NCBI GenBank assembly: GCA_020636045.1
Contig: JACJYP010000008.1
Span: forward strand, 62,001-126,000
Direction of reading: 5' to 3'
Source of the DNA: Lewinellaceae bacterium
Lineage (GTDB): Bacteria > Bacteroidota > Bacteroidia > Chitinophagales > Saprospiraceae
DNA length: 64,000 nt
The notes beneath the pieces are model-generated. The model saw nothing but the letters and a program-made list of their open reading frames with translations. It searched no databases and was not told the origin of the DNA. The position numbers and the translations under genes are program-made. Shown in pieces: positions 15,884-23,987 of the stretch. Within the stretch, counting starts at the first letter, position 1. Every line of letters starts with the position of its first letter.

Positions 15884-16058
15884 AACTCAAGTTGTGACCA
15901 ATTGATCGGTTCGTTGCGTTTGCTGTTGGCGGGACGCCAACAGCGGCATTTCGTTACAGAAAACGGCTTCTTTGCCGTTGTTGGCGTCCCGCCAACAACT
16001 TCCATGCACGATCTTTCGGTTTTCTTTCCAAGTCGTTAAACAGGTCACAACTTGAGTT
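15884..16058. mobile_element. 175-bp MITE-like element with perfect 16-bp terminal inverted repeats
   Basis: Terminal repeats are AACTCAAGTTGTGACC (15884-15899) and GGTCACAACTTGAGTT (16043-16058). Inside are two opposed palindromic blocks, GTTGGCGGGACGCCAAC near 15925 and GTTGGCGTCCCGCCAAC near 15979, and no open frame. The right end overlaps the stop codon of the alcohol dehydrogenase (TAA, 16057-16059). No transposase is present and target-site duplications are not obvious beyond flanking A-runs. Confidence 0.7.
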
Positions 16059-17253
16059 AAAAAGTTGAAGCATCGATCACATATCTGTACCGGGCTTCCT
16101 TGTTGACCACCTTATCCCAGGCGCCGTTGATCTCTTCAGCGTTGATGATCTCGATCCGGGGATAGATCTTGTTCTCCGCGCAGTAATCCATCACTTCCTG
16201 CGTCTCGGGAATGCCGCCGATGAGCGATCCGTTAAAGTTTACACGGTTGAAGATCATGTTGAAATTATTGATGGTCAACGCTCCGTTGATCGGCTGGCCT
16301 ACCTGCGTAAAAAATCCGTAAGGTTTTACACAATCGATATAGGCAGACATTTCATATGCATACGGAACGGTAGAGATCATGTAATCCATTTTTCCTCTCC
16401 AGGCTTGAAGTTTGTCGAGACTGTCGACTACAATTACTTCCTTCGCGCCAAAGGCAAGGCAGTCCTGCTCTTTCCCGGCGGAGGTCGTAAAGGCATATAC
16501 TGCGGCACCTTTCGATACGGCGAGTTTTATTGCCATGTGCCCCAGTCCGCCGATGCCCACTACCCCTACCTGATCGCCTTTTTTGATCCCTGCCCGCATC
16601 AGCGGCGAATAGGTCGTAATGCCGGCGCAAAGCAAAGGCGCGGCATGCTGCAAATCTATGTTATCGGGGATTTTGATGGCAAAATGCTCTGTAACCACAA
16701 TATTATCGGAATACCCGCCCTGGGTAATGCCGGAAGGCGAAGTTTTATCCGGAGCGCCATAGGTGCCCAGCATTCCGGTCGTTTCGCAGTGGTGTTCTTC
16801 TCCTTTTTTGCAACTTTCGCATTCCATGCAACTATCCACCATGCAGCCTACCCCGGCCTTATCGCCCACCTGAAATTTGGTTACCTTTTTTCCAACGGCG
16901 GCGACAATGCCTGCAATTTCATGGCCGGGGACTTGAGGGTATTGTTGCGGGCCCCAATGGCCTTTCATCTGGTGAATATCGGAGTGGCATATACTGGCAT
17001 ATTTTATCTCGATCAAAATATCGTGATCGCCTACCGGTCTGCGTTCGAATTCCCAGGGGCTTAATACGCCGGAATCATCCTTGGCGGCATAGCCCTTTGA
17101 TTTGATCTGCTGATTCATTTTATATTTATTTCGGTTGTTAGCAAAAATGTTTTGATCGCCGAGGAGCATGATTCCTGCCCCGACAATACCGGATCGTTTG
17201 ATAAACTTCCGTCTGGATCTTTCCATTTCAGTGTGAATGGTTCGCTTTTTCAT
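16057..17253 (-). CDS. Zinc-dependent alcohol dehydrogenase with Tat signal
   Basis: A 398-residue medium-chain dehydrogenase of the YahK/cinnamyl-alcohol type. Catalytic zinc ligands are in CHSDIHQMKGHW and GHEIAGIV, the structural zinc site is CMVDSCMECESCKKGEEHHC, and the nucleotide-binding loop is GIGGLGHMAIKLA. It interconverts alcohols and aldehydes with NAD(P)H. Unusually, a twin-arginine export signal (SRRKFIKRSGIVGAGIML, about 13-30) precedes the normal N-terminus, which begins near MNQQIKSKGYAAK. The stop codon is provided by the right end of the MITE-like element. It lies 39 nt after a secreted cupin gene. Confidence 0.92.
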   Translation of the reverse strand: MKKRTIHTEMERSRRKFIKRSGIVGAGIMLLGDQNIFANNRNKYKMNQQIKSKGYAAKDDSGVLSPWEFERRPVGDHDILIEIKYASICHSDIHQMKGHWGPQQYPQVPGHEIAGIVAAVGKKVTKFQVGDKAGVGCMVDSCMECESCKKGEEHHCETTGMLGTYGAPDKTSPSGITQGGYSDNIVVTEHFAIKIPDNIDLQHAAPLLCAGITTYSPLMRAGIKKGDQVGVVGIGGLGHMAIKLAVSKGAAVYAFTTSAGKEQDCLAFGAKEVIVVDSLDKLQAWRGKMDYMISTVPYAYEMSAYIDCVKPYGFFTQVGQPINGALTINNFNMIFNRVNFNGSLIGGIPETQEVMDYCAENKIYPRIEIINAEEINGAWDKVVNKEARYRYVIDASTF

Positions 17254-17292
17254 GAAATACTTGATTTATGGCGTTTTGCATCATCGTTTCTG

Positions 17293-17775
17293 CTATCGGG
17301 GGTTGAAATACTCCTCATCGGTTACCGGTTCCATCCATTGAACGATCCCTTTTTCCGTGTTCGGAACGATGTATATCTGCTGCAAGCCGGTATCCTGACT
17401 CGCTCCATGCCAGTGCATCACATTGGGCGGGCACTTTACCACATCCCCCTTTCTGATGGTTTGGCGGGCTTGCCCTTTTATCTGATGGTATCCGACGCCG
17501 GCCGTAATGATCAATATCTGGCCGGCCGGATGCAGGTGCCAGTTGCTTCTCGCACCGGGCTCGAAGTAAACATTGCCGACAAGTGTGTTGTAAGTGGAGT
17601 CTGGCGGAACCAGCCCCAGGTTGTATGCTTTTCCGGTAAAAAACTCAGCCGGCCCCGGTTGACCTTTCGGGAAAATGGCCGGCACCCCTTCATCCGGCAG
17701 TTGTCCGGATGTCCGTTCCTTGCAGCCTGTGTGTAGTACTGCGAAAAAGGCAAGCGCTGTTAATGCTGTTTTCAT
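17293..17775 (-). CDS. Cupin-domain lipoprotein
   Basis: A 160-residue protein with a lipoprotein signal (MKTALTALAFFAVLHTGC; lipid Cys about residue 18), so it is likely anchored in an envelope membrane. The cupin motifs are WHLHPAGQILIITAGVGYHQ and KGDVVKCPPNVMHWHG. It is a paralogue of the cytoplasmic cupin at 15472-15867. It heads the minus-strand run cupin-dehydrogenase-cupin-tautomerase and has a TACCTTTG promoter box at 17798-17805. Confidence 0.9.
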   Translation of the reverse strand: MKTALTALAFFAVLHTGCKERTSGQLPDEGVPAIFPKGQPGPAEFFTGKAYNLGLVPPDSTYNTLVGNVYFEPGARSNWHLHPAGQILIITAGVGYHQIKGQARQTIRKGDVVKCPPNVMHWHGASQDTGLQQIYIVPNTEKGIVQWMEPVTDEEYFNPR

Positions 17776-17797
17776 ATTTCGATTTAATAATCCGTTG

Positions 17798-17805
17798 CAA
17801 AGGTA
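17798..17805 (-). promoter_or_regulatory. -7 promoter box of the cupin/dehydrogenase cluster
   Basis: On the minus strand TACCTTTG, exact TAnnTTTG, 23 nt upstream of the lipoprotein cupin ATG. No good -33 TTG is seen, as would fit an activator-dependent promoter for the adjacent AraC protein (inference). Confidence 0.5.
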
Positions 17806-17857
17806 TTTTCGCCTGCTCCTTTGCGATTAACGATTATCAAATCAAAAAATATGAAAT

Positions 17858-18736
17858 TCAAACCTCCATGGCGCGAACGGCTTTGGGGGTGGCGCCGGAA
17901 TGTTTTTTGAAGAAATTATTGAAATAGGTGGGATATTCGAAACCCAGTGCAAATGCGATCTCGCTGATGTTCCAGTTGGTATGCTGTAACAATGCCTTTG
18001 CTTCGCTGACGATCCTTTCCGAAATATGAGCGGACGTGGGTTTGCCCGTAATTTTTTTAACCGACCGGTTGAGGTAATTTACGTGAACGGATAAGTTATC
18101 GGCATAATCCTGCGGCGTTCTGATCTGTAAAGGATTGTCGGCGCTCTCGATCGGGAATTGTCTTTCCAGCAGTTCGAGAAACACGGAAGTTAAACGCGAT
18201 GCCGCATTTTTATGCTGATCGTAGTGATCCGAAGGCTGCATTTTAAGCGCCTCATGGATGATCAGGTGGATGTAATTCCGGATCAGGTCGTCTTTATGAG
18301 AATAATCGGTTTGCTGCTCTTCCAGCATTTTCCGGAAGATACCGTTTAGGAATTCCCGTTGCTCGGGGCTGATCTTTAAAATGGGTGTACCCCCGATCTT
18401 AAACAATGGAGACTGCAGGATACTCTCGGACCTTTCCGATAATTTCAGGAAGTCTTCTGAAAACAAACAAGTGTAACCGACATATGTCCTGGAAATCGTC
18501 TCCCAGGAATACGGTATGTGGGGATTGCCAAAAAACAGGATCGTATCGTCCGCCTCAAAACTGCGGTCGGCATAATGGATGATGCTCTTCCCGGTCGTCA
18601 GGCATATCTTGTAGAAATCCTTGCGGCTGTAAATTCTGGTCGCATTATCATCCTGCTCAATTTGAAAGACATTGAATCCCCTCAATTTGAGTTCGTTGTT
18701 AAATTTCGAAACCGAACGCTTGTCGCTGATCTCCAT
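17858..18736 (-). CDS. AraC-family transcriptional regulator
   Basis: A 292-residue protein with an N-terminal cupin-like sensing region and a C-terminal double helix-turn-helix, including WNISEIAFALGFEYPTYFNNFFKKHSG, the standard AraC signature. It is directly upstream of, and on the same strand as, the cupin/dehydrogenase/tautomerase run, so it is the natural candidate activator of that cluster. A TAACTTTG box at 18741-18748 lies only 5 nt before the ATG, which would give an almost leaderless mRNA or mean the real start is further in. Confidence 0.92.
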   Translation of the reverse strand: MEISDKRSVSKFNNELKLRGFNVFQIEQDDNATRIYSRKDFYKICLTTGKSIIHYADRSFEADDTILFFGNPHIPYSWETISRTYVGYTCLFSEDFLKLSERSESILQSPLFKIGGTPILKISPEQREFLNGIFRKMLEEQQTDYSHKDDLIRNYIHLIIHEALKMQPSDHYDQHKNAASRLTSVFLELLERQFPIESADNPLQIRTPQDYADNLSVHVNYLNRSVKKITGKPTSAHISERIVSEAKALLQHTNWNISEIAFALGFEYPTYFNNFFKKHSGATPKAVRAMEV

Positions 18737-18740
18737 AGGA

Positions 18741-18748
18741 CAAAGTTA
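18741..18748 (-). promoter_or_regulatory. -7 promoter box abutting the AraC start
   Basis: TAACTTTG on the minus strand, exact consensus, separated by 4 nt from the ATG of the AraC gene. If used, transcription would begin at about the start codon. Confidence 0.35.
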
Positions 18749-18867
18749 AGAAATTCAAACCTGAGATCATCCATCATTACTTTGCCCGCTCGAAAAACCT
18801 GACAACAAAAAGCCGGAAACATGCTACCCCCGGCATGATCCCGGCTTTTATGACAACGCCGCCGTTA

Positions 18868-20292
18868 TTACCATTCTGCGAACTTCGTCGCCTCGCCTTT
18901 TGCTTTTACCTCCATTTCAAATGTCTGCGCTTTCAGGTCTTTGTCTTTTACGGGCTTGACCTCTATTTTGTACGTCCCGGCCAGCAGCACGAACGGTTTG
19001 GGGTTGGATGTGTTGCTGCTGTACGTCCTGGCGCCGTCGATCCGTTTGCCGCTGCTTTTATCGTACACGGTGACGGCAGCGTCGATGAGCGTGCCGCCGC
19101 GGCGGGCGCCGATCCTGATCTCGCCGGAAGCGAAGTCCTGTTCGATCTTCAGGGGCTTGTCCTTGCTGATCTGCTGTCCGCCCGCGAAATACACCGGGTC
19201 GGAAGCGATCTCGATGGCCTTGATCTGCACGTCGTAGGTGCCCGGCAGCACTTCGAAGCGCCTCGGGTTGCTCGAACCGCTCCGGTAAGTGCGCCCCTGG
19301 GCGACTGCCTTGCCGGTGGCCGGGTCGATCAGCGACACGACGGCGTCCGACAGTTCGCCGTTGCGGGTCACTTTTATCTCCGCGATGCCCTGCGAAAAGT
19401 CCACGACCCGCACGATCGTGTCCTTGCCGGCGATCACCAGATCGCGAAATACCTGTTTCGGGTTGCCGTCGATCCGGATCGCGGAGACTTCCATGTCGTA
19501 GGTGCCTGCGGGCAACAGCAACACGCGCGGGTTGGTCTTAGGCCCTTCGTAGGTGCGGCCCATCGCCGTTTCCTTCGTTTCGCCCTGTTTGAATACCTTG
19601 AACAGGCCGTCGAGCGGCTGTCCGTCGAGCGTTATTTTCACGGACAGGTACCCGCCGTCGGCAGGCGGCTGCTCCACGGTTTTTTCCAGCGCCGCGCCCA
19701 GTTCGTCGGCGTTGTTGGCCGGAAAATACTGTCCGCCGCCGGCCTGTGCGATGCATTCCAGCGCGGAGAGGTCTTTTTCCGCCAATCCGAAGCCGATGAC
19801 GTGCACGGTGATCGCCATGCCCTGCGCTTTCGCCTGGCGCACCAGTTCGCAGGCATCGCCTTCACAGGTTTCGAGGCCGTCGCTGACCAGGATGCAGGTT
19901 ACCGGCGCTTTTTCCTGGCGCACGACCGACAAGGCAAATTCCAGCGAGCGCGCGATGGGGGTCATGCCTTGCGGGTTGAGGCCTTCCAGTTTGGCGGAAA
20001 AGGCCGCCTTGTCCAGCCCCGCCAGCGGCACCAGGGTTTCAATGTCCTTGCAGTCCGATTTGCGGTTGTGCCCGTAGGCGATCATGCCGACGCGGGTGTT
20101 GTCGGGCAGGCCGTCCACCAGGCCCTTCATCACACGCTTGGCGATGGCGATCTTGAAATCGCCGTCCATTTTTTGCCACATCGAGCCGGAGGCGTCCATG
20201 ATAAAAAGTACATTGGGAGCAGTGGAGGTTTGGGCGCACAGGCTGAAGAGTGAAAGCAGTGTCAGGCAAGCACCTAGAAGTGTTTTTCTCAT
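18868..20292 (-). CDS. Secreted von Willebrand factor A-domain protein with three C-terminal repeats
   Basis: A 474-residue protein with a signal peptide (MRKTLLGACLTLLSLFSLCAQ) and a VWA domain at about 25-215. The VWA domain carries the metal-ion site DASGSMW, the conserved MTPIARSL Thr, and SDGLETC. About three tandem beta-rich repeats of roughly 85 residues follow, each with a GRTYxxxxxNPRxxxLxxGTYD-type core (for example GRTYEGPKTNPRVLLLPAG). It probably acts in the periplasm or on the surface by protein binding. The gene is monocistronic with a TATTTTTG box at 20324-20331. Confidence 0.88.
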   Translation of the reverse strand: MRKTLLGACLTLLSLFSLCAQTSTAPNVLFIMDASGSMWQKMDGDFKIAIAKRVMKGLVDGLPDNTRVGMIAYGHNRKSDCKDIETLVPLAGLDKAAFSAKLEGLNPQGMTPIARSLEFALSVVRQEKAPVTCILVSDGLETCEGDACELVRQAKAQGMAITVHVIGFGLAEKDLSALECIAQAGGGQYFPANNADELGAALEKTVEQPPADGGYLSVKITLDGQPLDGLFKVFKQGETKETAMGRTYEGPKTNPRVLLLPAGTYDMEVSAIRIDGNPKQVFRDLVIAGKDTIVRVVDFSQGIAEIKVTRNGELSDAVVSLIDPATGKAVAQGRTYRSGSSNPRRFEVLPGTYDVQIKAIEIASDPVYFAGGQQISKDKPLKIEQDFASGEIRIGARRGGTLIDAAVTVYDKSSGKRIDGARTYSSNTSNPKPFVLLAGTYKIEVKPVKDKDLKAQTFEMEVKAKGEATKFAEW

Positions 20293-20323
20293 TGGTTTGA
20301 AAGTTAGTTATACGATATGCAGG

Positions 20324-20331
20324 CAAAAATA
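20324..20331 (-). promoter_or_regulatory. -7 promoter box of the VWA gene
   Basis: TATTTTTG on the minus strand, exact TAnnTTTG, 31 nt before the ATG at 20292. Confidence 0.45.
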
Positions 20332-20466
20332 ACAAACCCGTTCTAACCGGATAACCGGCCGGAACCCAGGGTCGATTAGTTCTACGGTTTGGCATTTTGA
20401 AAACAAAGTTGGCAGTAGCAGTTGGCAGCCGCTATTTTTTTGAAACAGATTGACAGCAAGGAAGAC

Positions 20467-20617
20467 GCCCCGTTGGGGCCGACGGTTTATAGGATTCATG
20501 ATTCCCATATTATTCCGCTCCGTAGGAGCCGGCCGGTACGCCCAAACATGGCCGGCTCCTACGGAGCGGCAATTTATTCAAGACATTTTTTCTATAAACT
20601 GCCGGCCCCTATGGGGC
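20467..20617. repeat. 151-bp nested palindrome (REP-like element)
   Basis: An inner perfect 20-bp inverted repeat (CCGCTCCGTAGGAGCCGGCC, 20515-20534, with its complement at 20550-20569) is enclosed by an outer pair: GCCCCGTTGGGGCCGACGG continuing tttatag (20467-20492), and ctataaactgccggcccctatggggc (in two parts, 20592-20617). The TCTATAAAC tag followed by CCCCTnnGGGG is shared with copies 1 and 2 at 13874-14026 and 15057-15213. The remainder of the 20293-20720 gap contains nothing else recognisable. Confidence 0.85.
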
Positions 20618-20720
20618 GATTTTAGGTTGACGGATCTTTCGCAGAACCAAACGATCCTGGGTCGGAACGGGGAAGGAAACGCCTGACGAGAATATGCGTG
20701 TGCTGCCTGGTGCACAAATA

Positions 20721-21236
20721 TTATTGATCCAGTATTTTCAGCCTGTTCGAGCGTAATACACCGTCCCGGACCTGGTAAATATTGCCCTGCGCATCCTGCG
20801 CGTCAAATGAAAAACGGCACTCCAGCATTCCGGCGTCCGGGTCGAATGTTGTCAGTTCCATCTGTCCGTTCAGCGGAGCCGTTTCCGTTTTTCCGCAGAA
20901 CAGCAACATGTCGTAGGCGAAAGTGCTTCTGAACAAGCCATATGACGGTGTGCTGATGTCATATACGCCCGCAGCACCCTGAAAGTGATGGATGGCGATA
21001 GTGATGTCTTCCGTTTCGCCGCAGGGGTTGTCGTTGCAGAGGCTTTTCCAGCCCTGTACCACCAGCACATCCTGAAAGCGTTGCCATTCGGCAGTAGCGG
21101 CGCCCGTCCAGGTTTCACCGTTCAGTTGCGCCGTTGCCATGTTTACCGGGTCGTCATGTTGAATGAATTCAGCGTTTTTCTTGCAGCCGGAGAGTATGGC
21201 CAGCAAAAGAGCAATCAGGATGGCAAAATGTTTCAT
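20721..21236 (-). CDS. Small lipoprotein, DUF6252-like
   Basis: A 171-residue lipoprotein starting MKHFAILIALLLAILSGCKKN, with the lipid-modified Cys at residue 18. The mature part has AQLNGETWTGAATAEW and a C-terminal run of strands ending RDGVLRSNRLKILDQ. The 'NGETW' opening is what I associate with DUF6252-type Bacteroidota lipoproteins; this is from memory. An earlier in-frame start at 21275 is rejected because it would bury the signal peptide. Function unknown. Confidence 0.75.
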   Translation of the reverse strand: MKHFAILIALLLAILSGCKKNAEFIQHDDPVNMATAQLNGETWTGAATAEWQRFQDVLVVQGWKSLCNDNPCGETEDITIAIHHFQGAAGVYDISTPSYGLFRSTFAYDMLLFCGKTETAPLNGQMELTTFDPDAGMLECRFSFDAQDAQGNIYQVRDGVLRSNRLKILDQ

Positions 21237-21338
21237 AGCAGCGTTTTTGTTTTGAACAATTTTAGTCGTTAACATGAGCCATCACGAATTTTGGGACGAC
21301 CCAAATCATGTAACAAGTTGGCTTACAGGAAAATCGGC

Positions 21339-21470
21339 CTTATGGAAATCCCGATTTTGCGAAATCGGAGGCGGACAAAGCAAAACCCTGTCCGAGTCCC
21401 GACGAAGGAGGGGCGAGTTTGGTTTTGCGCCGCCGTAGATTTCAAGCAAAATCGCTGGATTTCCATAAAG
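21339..21470. repeat. 132-bp imperfect inverted repeat
   Basis: CTTATGGAAATCCcGATTTTGC at 21339 onward pairs with the complement of GCAAAATCGcTGGATTTCC (ending ATAAAG, 21470). Further in, GGCGGacaaaGCAAAACCC pairs with GGTTTTGCGCCGCC. The whole could fold into one long hairpin. No open reading frame of interest; possibly another non-autonomous element. Confidence 0.6.
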
Positions 21471-21597
21471 CCTTGACTTTTTTGGTCCTTTTTGCGTCAA
21501 GTTAGAGGCTTGCCGAAATCCCGCCAAAGGCGGGGGCAAAAAGGACGAATGGTGCTCATTATCACAATGTTACAGTCACGCTGGATGTTAAAGTCTC

Positions 21598-21623
21598 GAA
21601 TTTTTCAATATTGAAAAATTCGG
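21598..21623. terminator. 26-bp perfect palindrome after the BatA-like gene
   Basis: CGAATTTTTCAAT followed by ATTGAAAAATTCG makes a perfect 13-bp inverted repeat just past the stop codon of the minus-strand BatA-like gene. AT-rich, so only a weak terminator; it could equally be a protein-binding site. Confidence 0.5.
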
Positions 21624-21634
21624 GATGCCTCATA

Positions 21635-23710
21635 TTACACCTTCCAAAGACGCAGGAAAAGCCCCTCCAGCGCCAGGAACAGCAACGCGAAAATAACGCA
21701 CCAGCGCCACAAAACAATACCGCGCTCCTGCTCGTCCACGACCTGGCCAAAATTGGCCTCTGCGTTTTCAGTAAGTACCCGCATGTTACCGGGCAATCCT
21801 TCGGCAATCGCGTCGTCCGACAGGTAACTCAGATCGCTTTCCTTGCGGTCGTAATTGAAAGCGAATTCGGCCAGCGTGCTGTCGCCCTGCAGGCGCAGGC
21901 GGTACCAGCCGGCGTCGCGTACCTGTGTGCCCGGGGTGAGCAGCACCTTGGAACCCAGGATGCGCTGTTCGGGGATAAACTCGCTGCTGCCGGCCTGATC
22001 GCCGGCGCCGTTGCCGGAGCCGCCTTCTCCCGTATCCGGCTGCCGGCGCAACTGGTAGATGGTTTCGCCCGACGCCGATACCTGGTGCTTTGCTTCCAGC
22101 ACTTCGTCCTTGCCGATGGTATAGGCGATCTGGCGGCTTTTGGTGCCGGCAATGGCCATTTTGAACAACATGGGCACGAACACTTCGCCGTTGCGCACCA
22201 GGTCGCTGACTTGCTCGTTGAGCGGCGCAGCGCAGAGGTACAGCGCGCCCTCCCCTTTTGGATATTTGGCGAGCATGGCGCTGCCGTCGCGATAGGTAAT
22301 GATGTGTTCGCCACCCGAGGGGGCGATCCTGAAATTGCCTTGCGTGACGGGCAGGCGCAGGTTGGCGCTTTTATTCAGAAACACGTCGTGGAACACGAAT
22401 TCATCCATATTGAGTTGGCTGGCCTGCCGGGTACTTGGCTCGAAAGCGCCCAAACTGCCGGCGCCGAAGGCCTGCAGAAAGGTATTGTATGAATTCAGGT
22501 CGGCCGTTTGCGAAGGAAATACCAGCACGTTGCCGCCGTTCTCAACGAAAGTTTCCAGTTCGTTGGCAAGGCCCGAAGAAATGGAGGCCGGTTCGTTGAG
22601 CAGGATCAACTGGTAAGCGGAAAACTTCGAATAGTCGAGCGCGCGTGCATCGGCGTTGTCCAGTTGAAAATAACGCGCGCCGAGGAAGGCGTTGCCGATG
22701 TATTTGTTCGGCTCTCCGCCGTTGATGGCCAGCACGTGGATCTGTTCTGCCACGTAAAAAGAGAGGTAATAATCGTCGTCGAACTGCACGGGATAGTCCG
22801 TTACGGAAAGCCGCGCCTCATGCCAGCCGGGGTGCAGGATATTGAAACTGACCGTGTCCAGTTTGCTGCTCTGCGCAGAGATATTCATCGAGCCCACGGG
22901 CTTGGTCTGCCCGTCGTGGCGCAGGCTGAGCCGCACTTCTTCGGCGTCTTCATCGCTGCGGTTGCTGATTTTCACCAACAGGTTGGCGGGTTGGTTGAGT
23001 ATTTGTACCGGGCTTTCGAACCACACGCTGTCGATCGAGATATTGCGCTCCTGCACGGCGCGCATGGGTACGAGGTTCACTTCCATCAGGGAGTCCCTGA
23101 ACGCCCCCAGATCGGCGATGTTCCGCTGGAAGTCGCTGATCACGAAGGCGATCCTGTTTTCCTGCTTGCCCGTTTGCAGGCATTGCTGCTGGCGGATCAG
23201 CACTTTCGACAGATCGCGCGTCGCGGGGCTGGTGCGGATCTCTTCAATGCGGTTGAGCGCGTCTTCCTTGCTGATAAGCCGTTGGTCGCGGCCTTCGAAA
23301 TCGTTGGTCAGGACCTGGAATCGATTCTCCACGCCGAAAGCGCCGACGATGTCGCGCGCGCGCTGTTTGGCCAGTTCCAGCAAGGGGGCATTTTGTGACA
23401 GCGCGCCCATGCTGAACGAGTTGTCCACGTAAATGCTCACGGCCTTTTCTCCCTGTTTTACCCCGGAAGACAGCGGAATGAAGGGCTGGGCGAAAGCCAG
23501 CACCATGGCGGCGATGGCCAGGCAACGCATCAGCAGCACGAGCAGGTTGCGCAGTTTCTGGCGGTTGCTGGTCTCCTCCTTCACTTCTTTCAGGAAGCGC
23601 ACATTGGTAAAATACACGCGCTTGAATCGCCGGAAATAGAAGAGGTGGATGATCACGGGGATCGCCAGAACGGCTAGTGCGGCGAGAAAAGCGGGAAAAA
23701 CAAACTGCAT
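21635..23710 (-). CDS. BatA-domain membrane protein with VWA region
   Basis: A 691-residue protein. The N-terminus (MQFVFPAFLAALAVLAIPVI, then HLFYFRRFKRVYFTNVRFLKEV) is the BatA membrane-anchor domain of Bacteroidota. A second span near 60-80 and a VWA-like region follow, with a partial metal site DNSFSMG at about 93. The large middle part is periplasmic beta-rich, and a final membrane span lies near 670-688. This family is found in aerotolerance-like (Bat) and gliding-related contexts; the exact role here is unknown. It diverges from thyA. Confidence 0.88.
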   Translation of the reverse strand: MQFVFPAFLAALAVLAIPVIIHLFYFRRFKRVYFTNVRFLKEVKEETSNRQKLRNLLVLLMRCLAIAAMVLAFAQPFIPLSSGVKQGEKAVSIYVDNSFSMGALSQNAPLLELAKQRARDIVGAFGVENRFQVLTNDFEGRDQRLISKEDALNRIEEIRTSPATRDLSKVLIRQQQCLQTGKQENRIAFVISDFQRNIADLGAFRDSLMEVNLVPMRAVQERNISIDSVWFESPVQILNQPANLLVKISNRSDEDAEEVRLSLRHDGQTKPVGSMNISAQSSKLDTVSFNILHPGWHEARLSVTDYPVQFDDDYYLSFYVAEQIHVLAINGGEPNKYIGNAFLGARYFQLDNADARALDYSKFSAYQLILLNEPASISSGLANELETFVENGGNVLVFPSQTADLNSYNTFLQAFGAGSLGAFEPSTRQASQLNMDEFVFHDVFLNKSANLRLPVTQGNFRIAPSGGEHIITYRDGSAMLAKYPKGEGALYLCAAPLNEQVSDLVRNGEVFVPMLFKMAIAGTKSRQIAYTIGKDEVLEAKHQVSASGETIYQLRRQPDTGEGGSGNGAGDQAGSSEFIPEQRILGSKVLLTPGTQVRDAGWYRLRLQGDSTLAEFAFNYDRKESDLSYLSDDAIAEGLPGNMRVLTENAEANFGQVVDEQERGIVLWRWCVIFALLFLALEGLFLRLWKV

Positions 23711-23987
23711 ATGCGGGCGCTGTACGGGTTACACTCGGGTGGATGTCGAAGTTTATAAAGACGGTTTTTGCAGGGGAATGTTTTTTGAAGGGGCAAAAAT
23801 GCTTGTTTTCCCGAAAAAAAGCGGTAGGCAATTGCCGAAATGGGCAAAATTGCATGTCAATGACCAAGATACGGCGACACGAACGGCCGGCCGGTGTGAT
23901 AACGCACAATGTTGTCTGCCGAAGATTTTCAGCCCCCGAAAAAATGCCGGATATTCGCCGCAGCGATCCACCCAACACTGATCTACT

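Noticed and set aside
18835..20253. 472-codon plus-strand open frame
   Set aside because: It is antisense to the VWA gene and has shadow composition with no domain.
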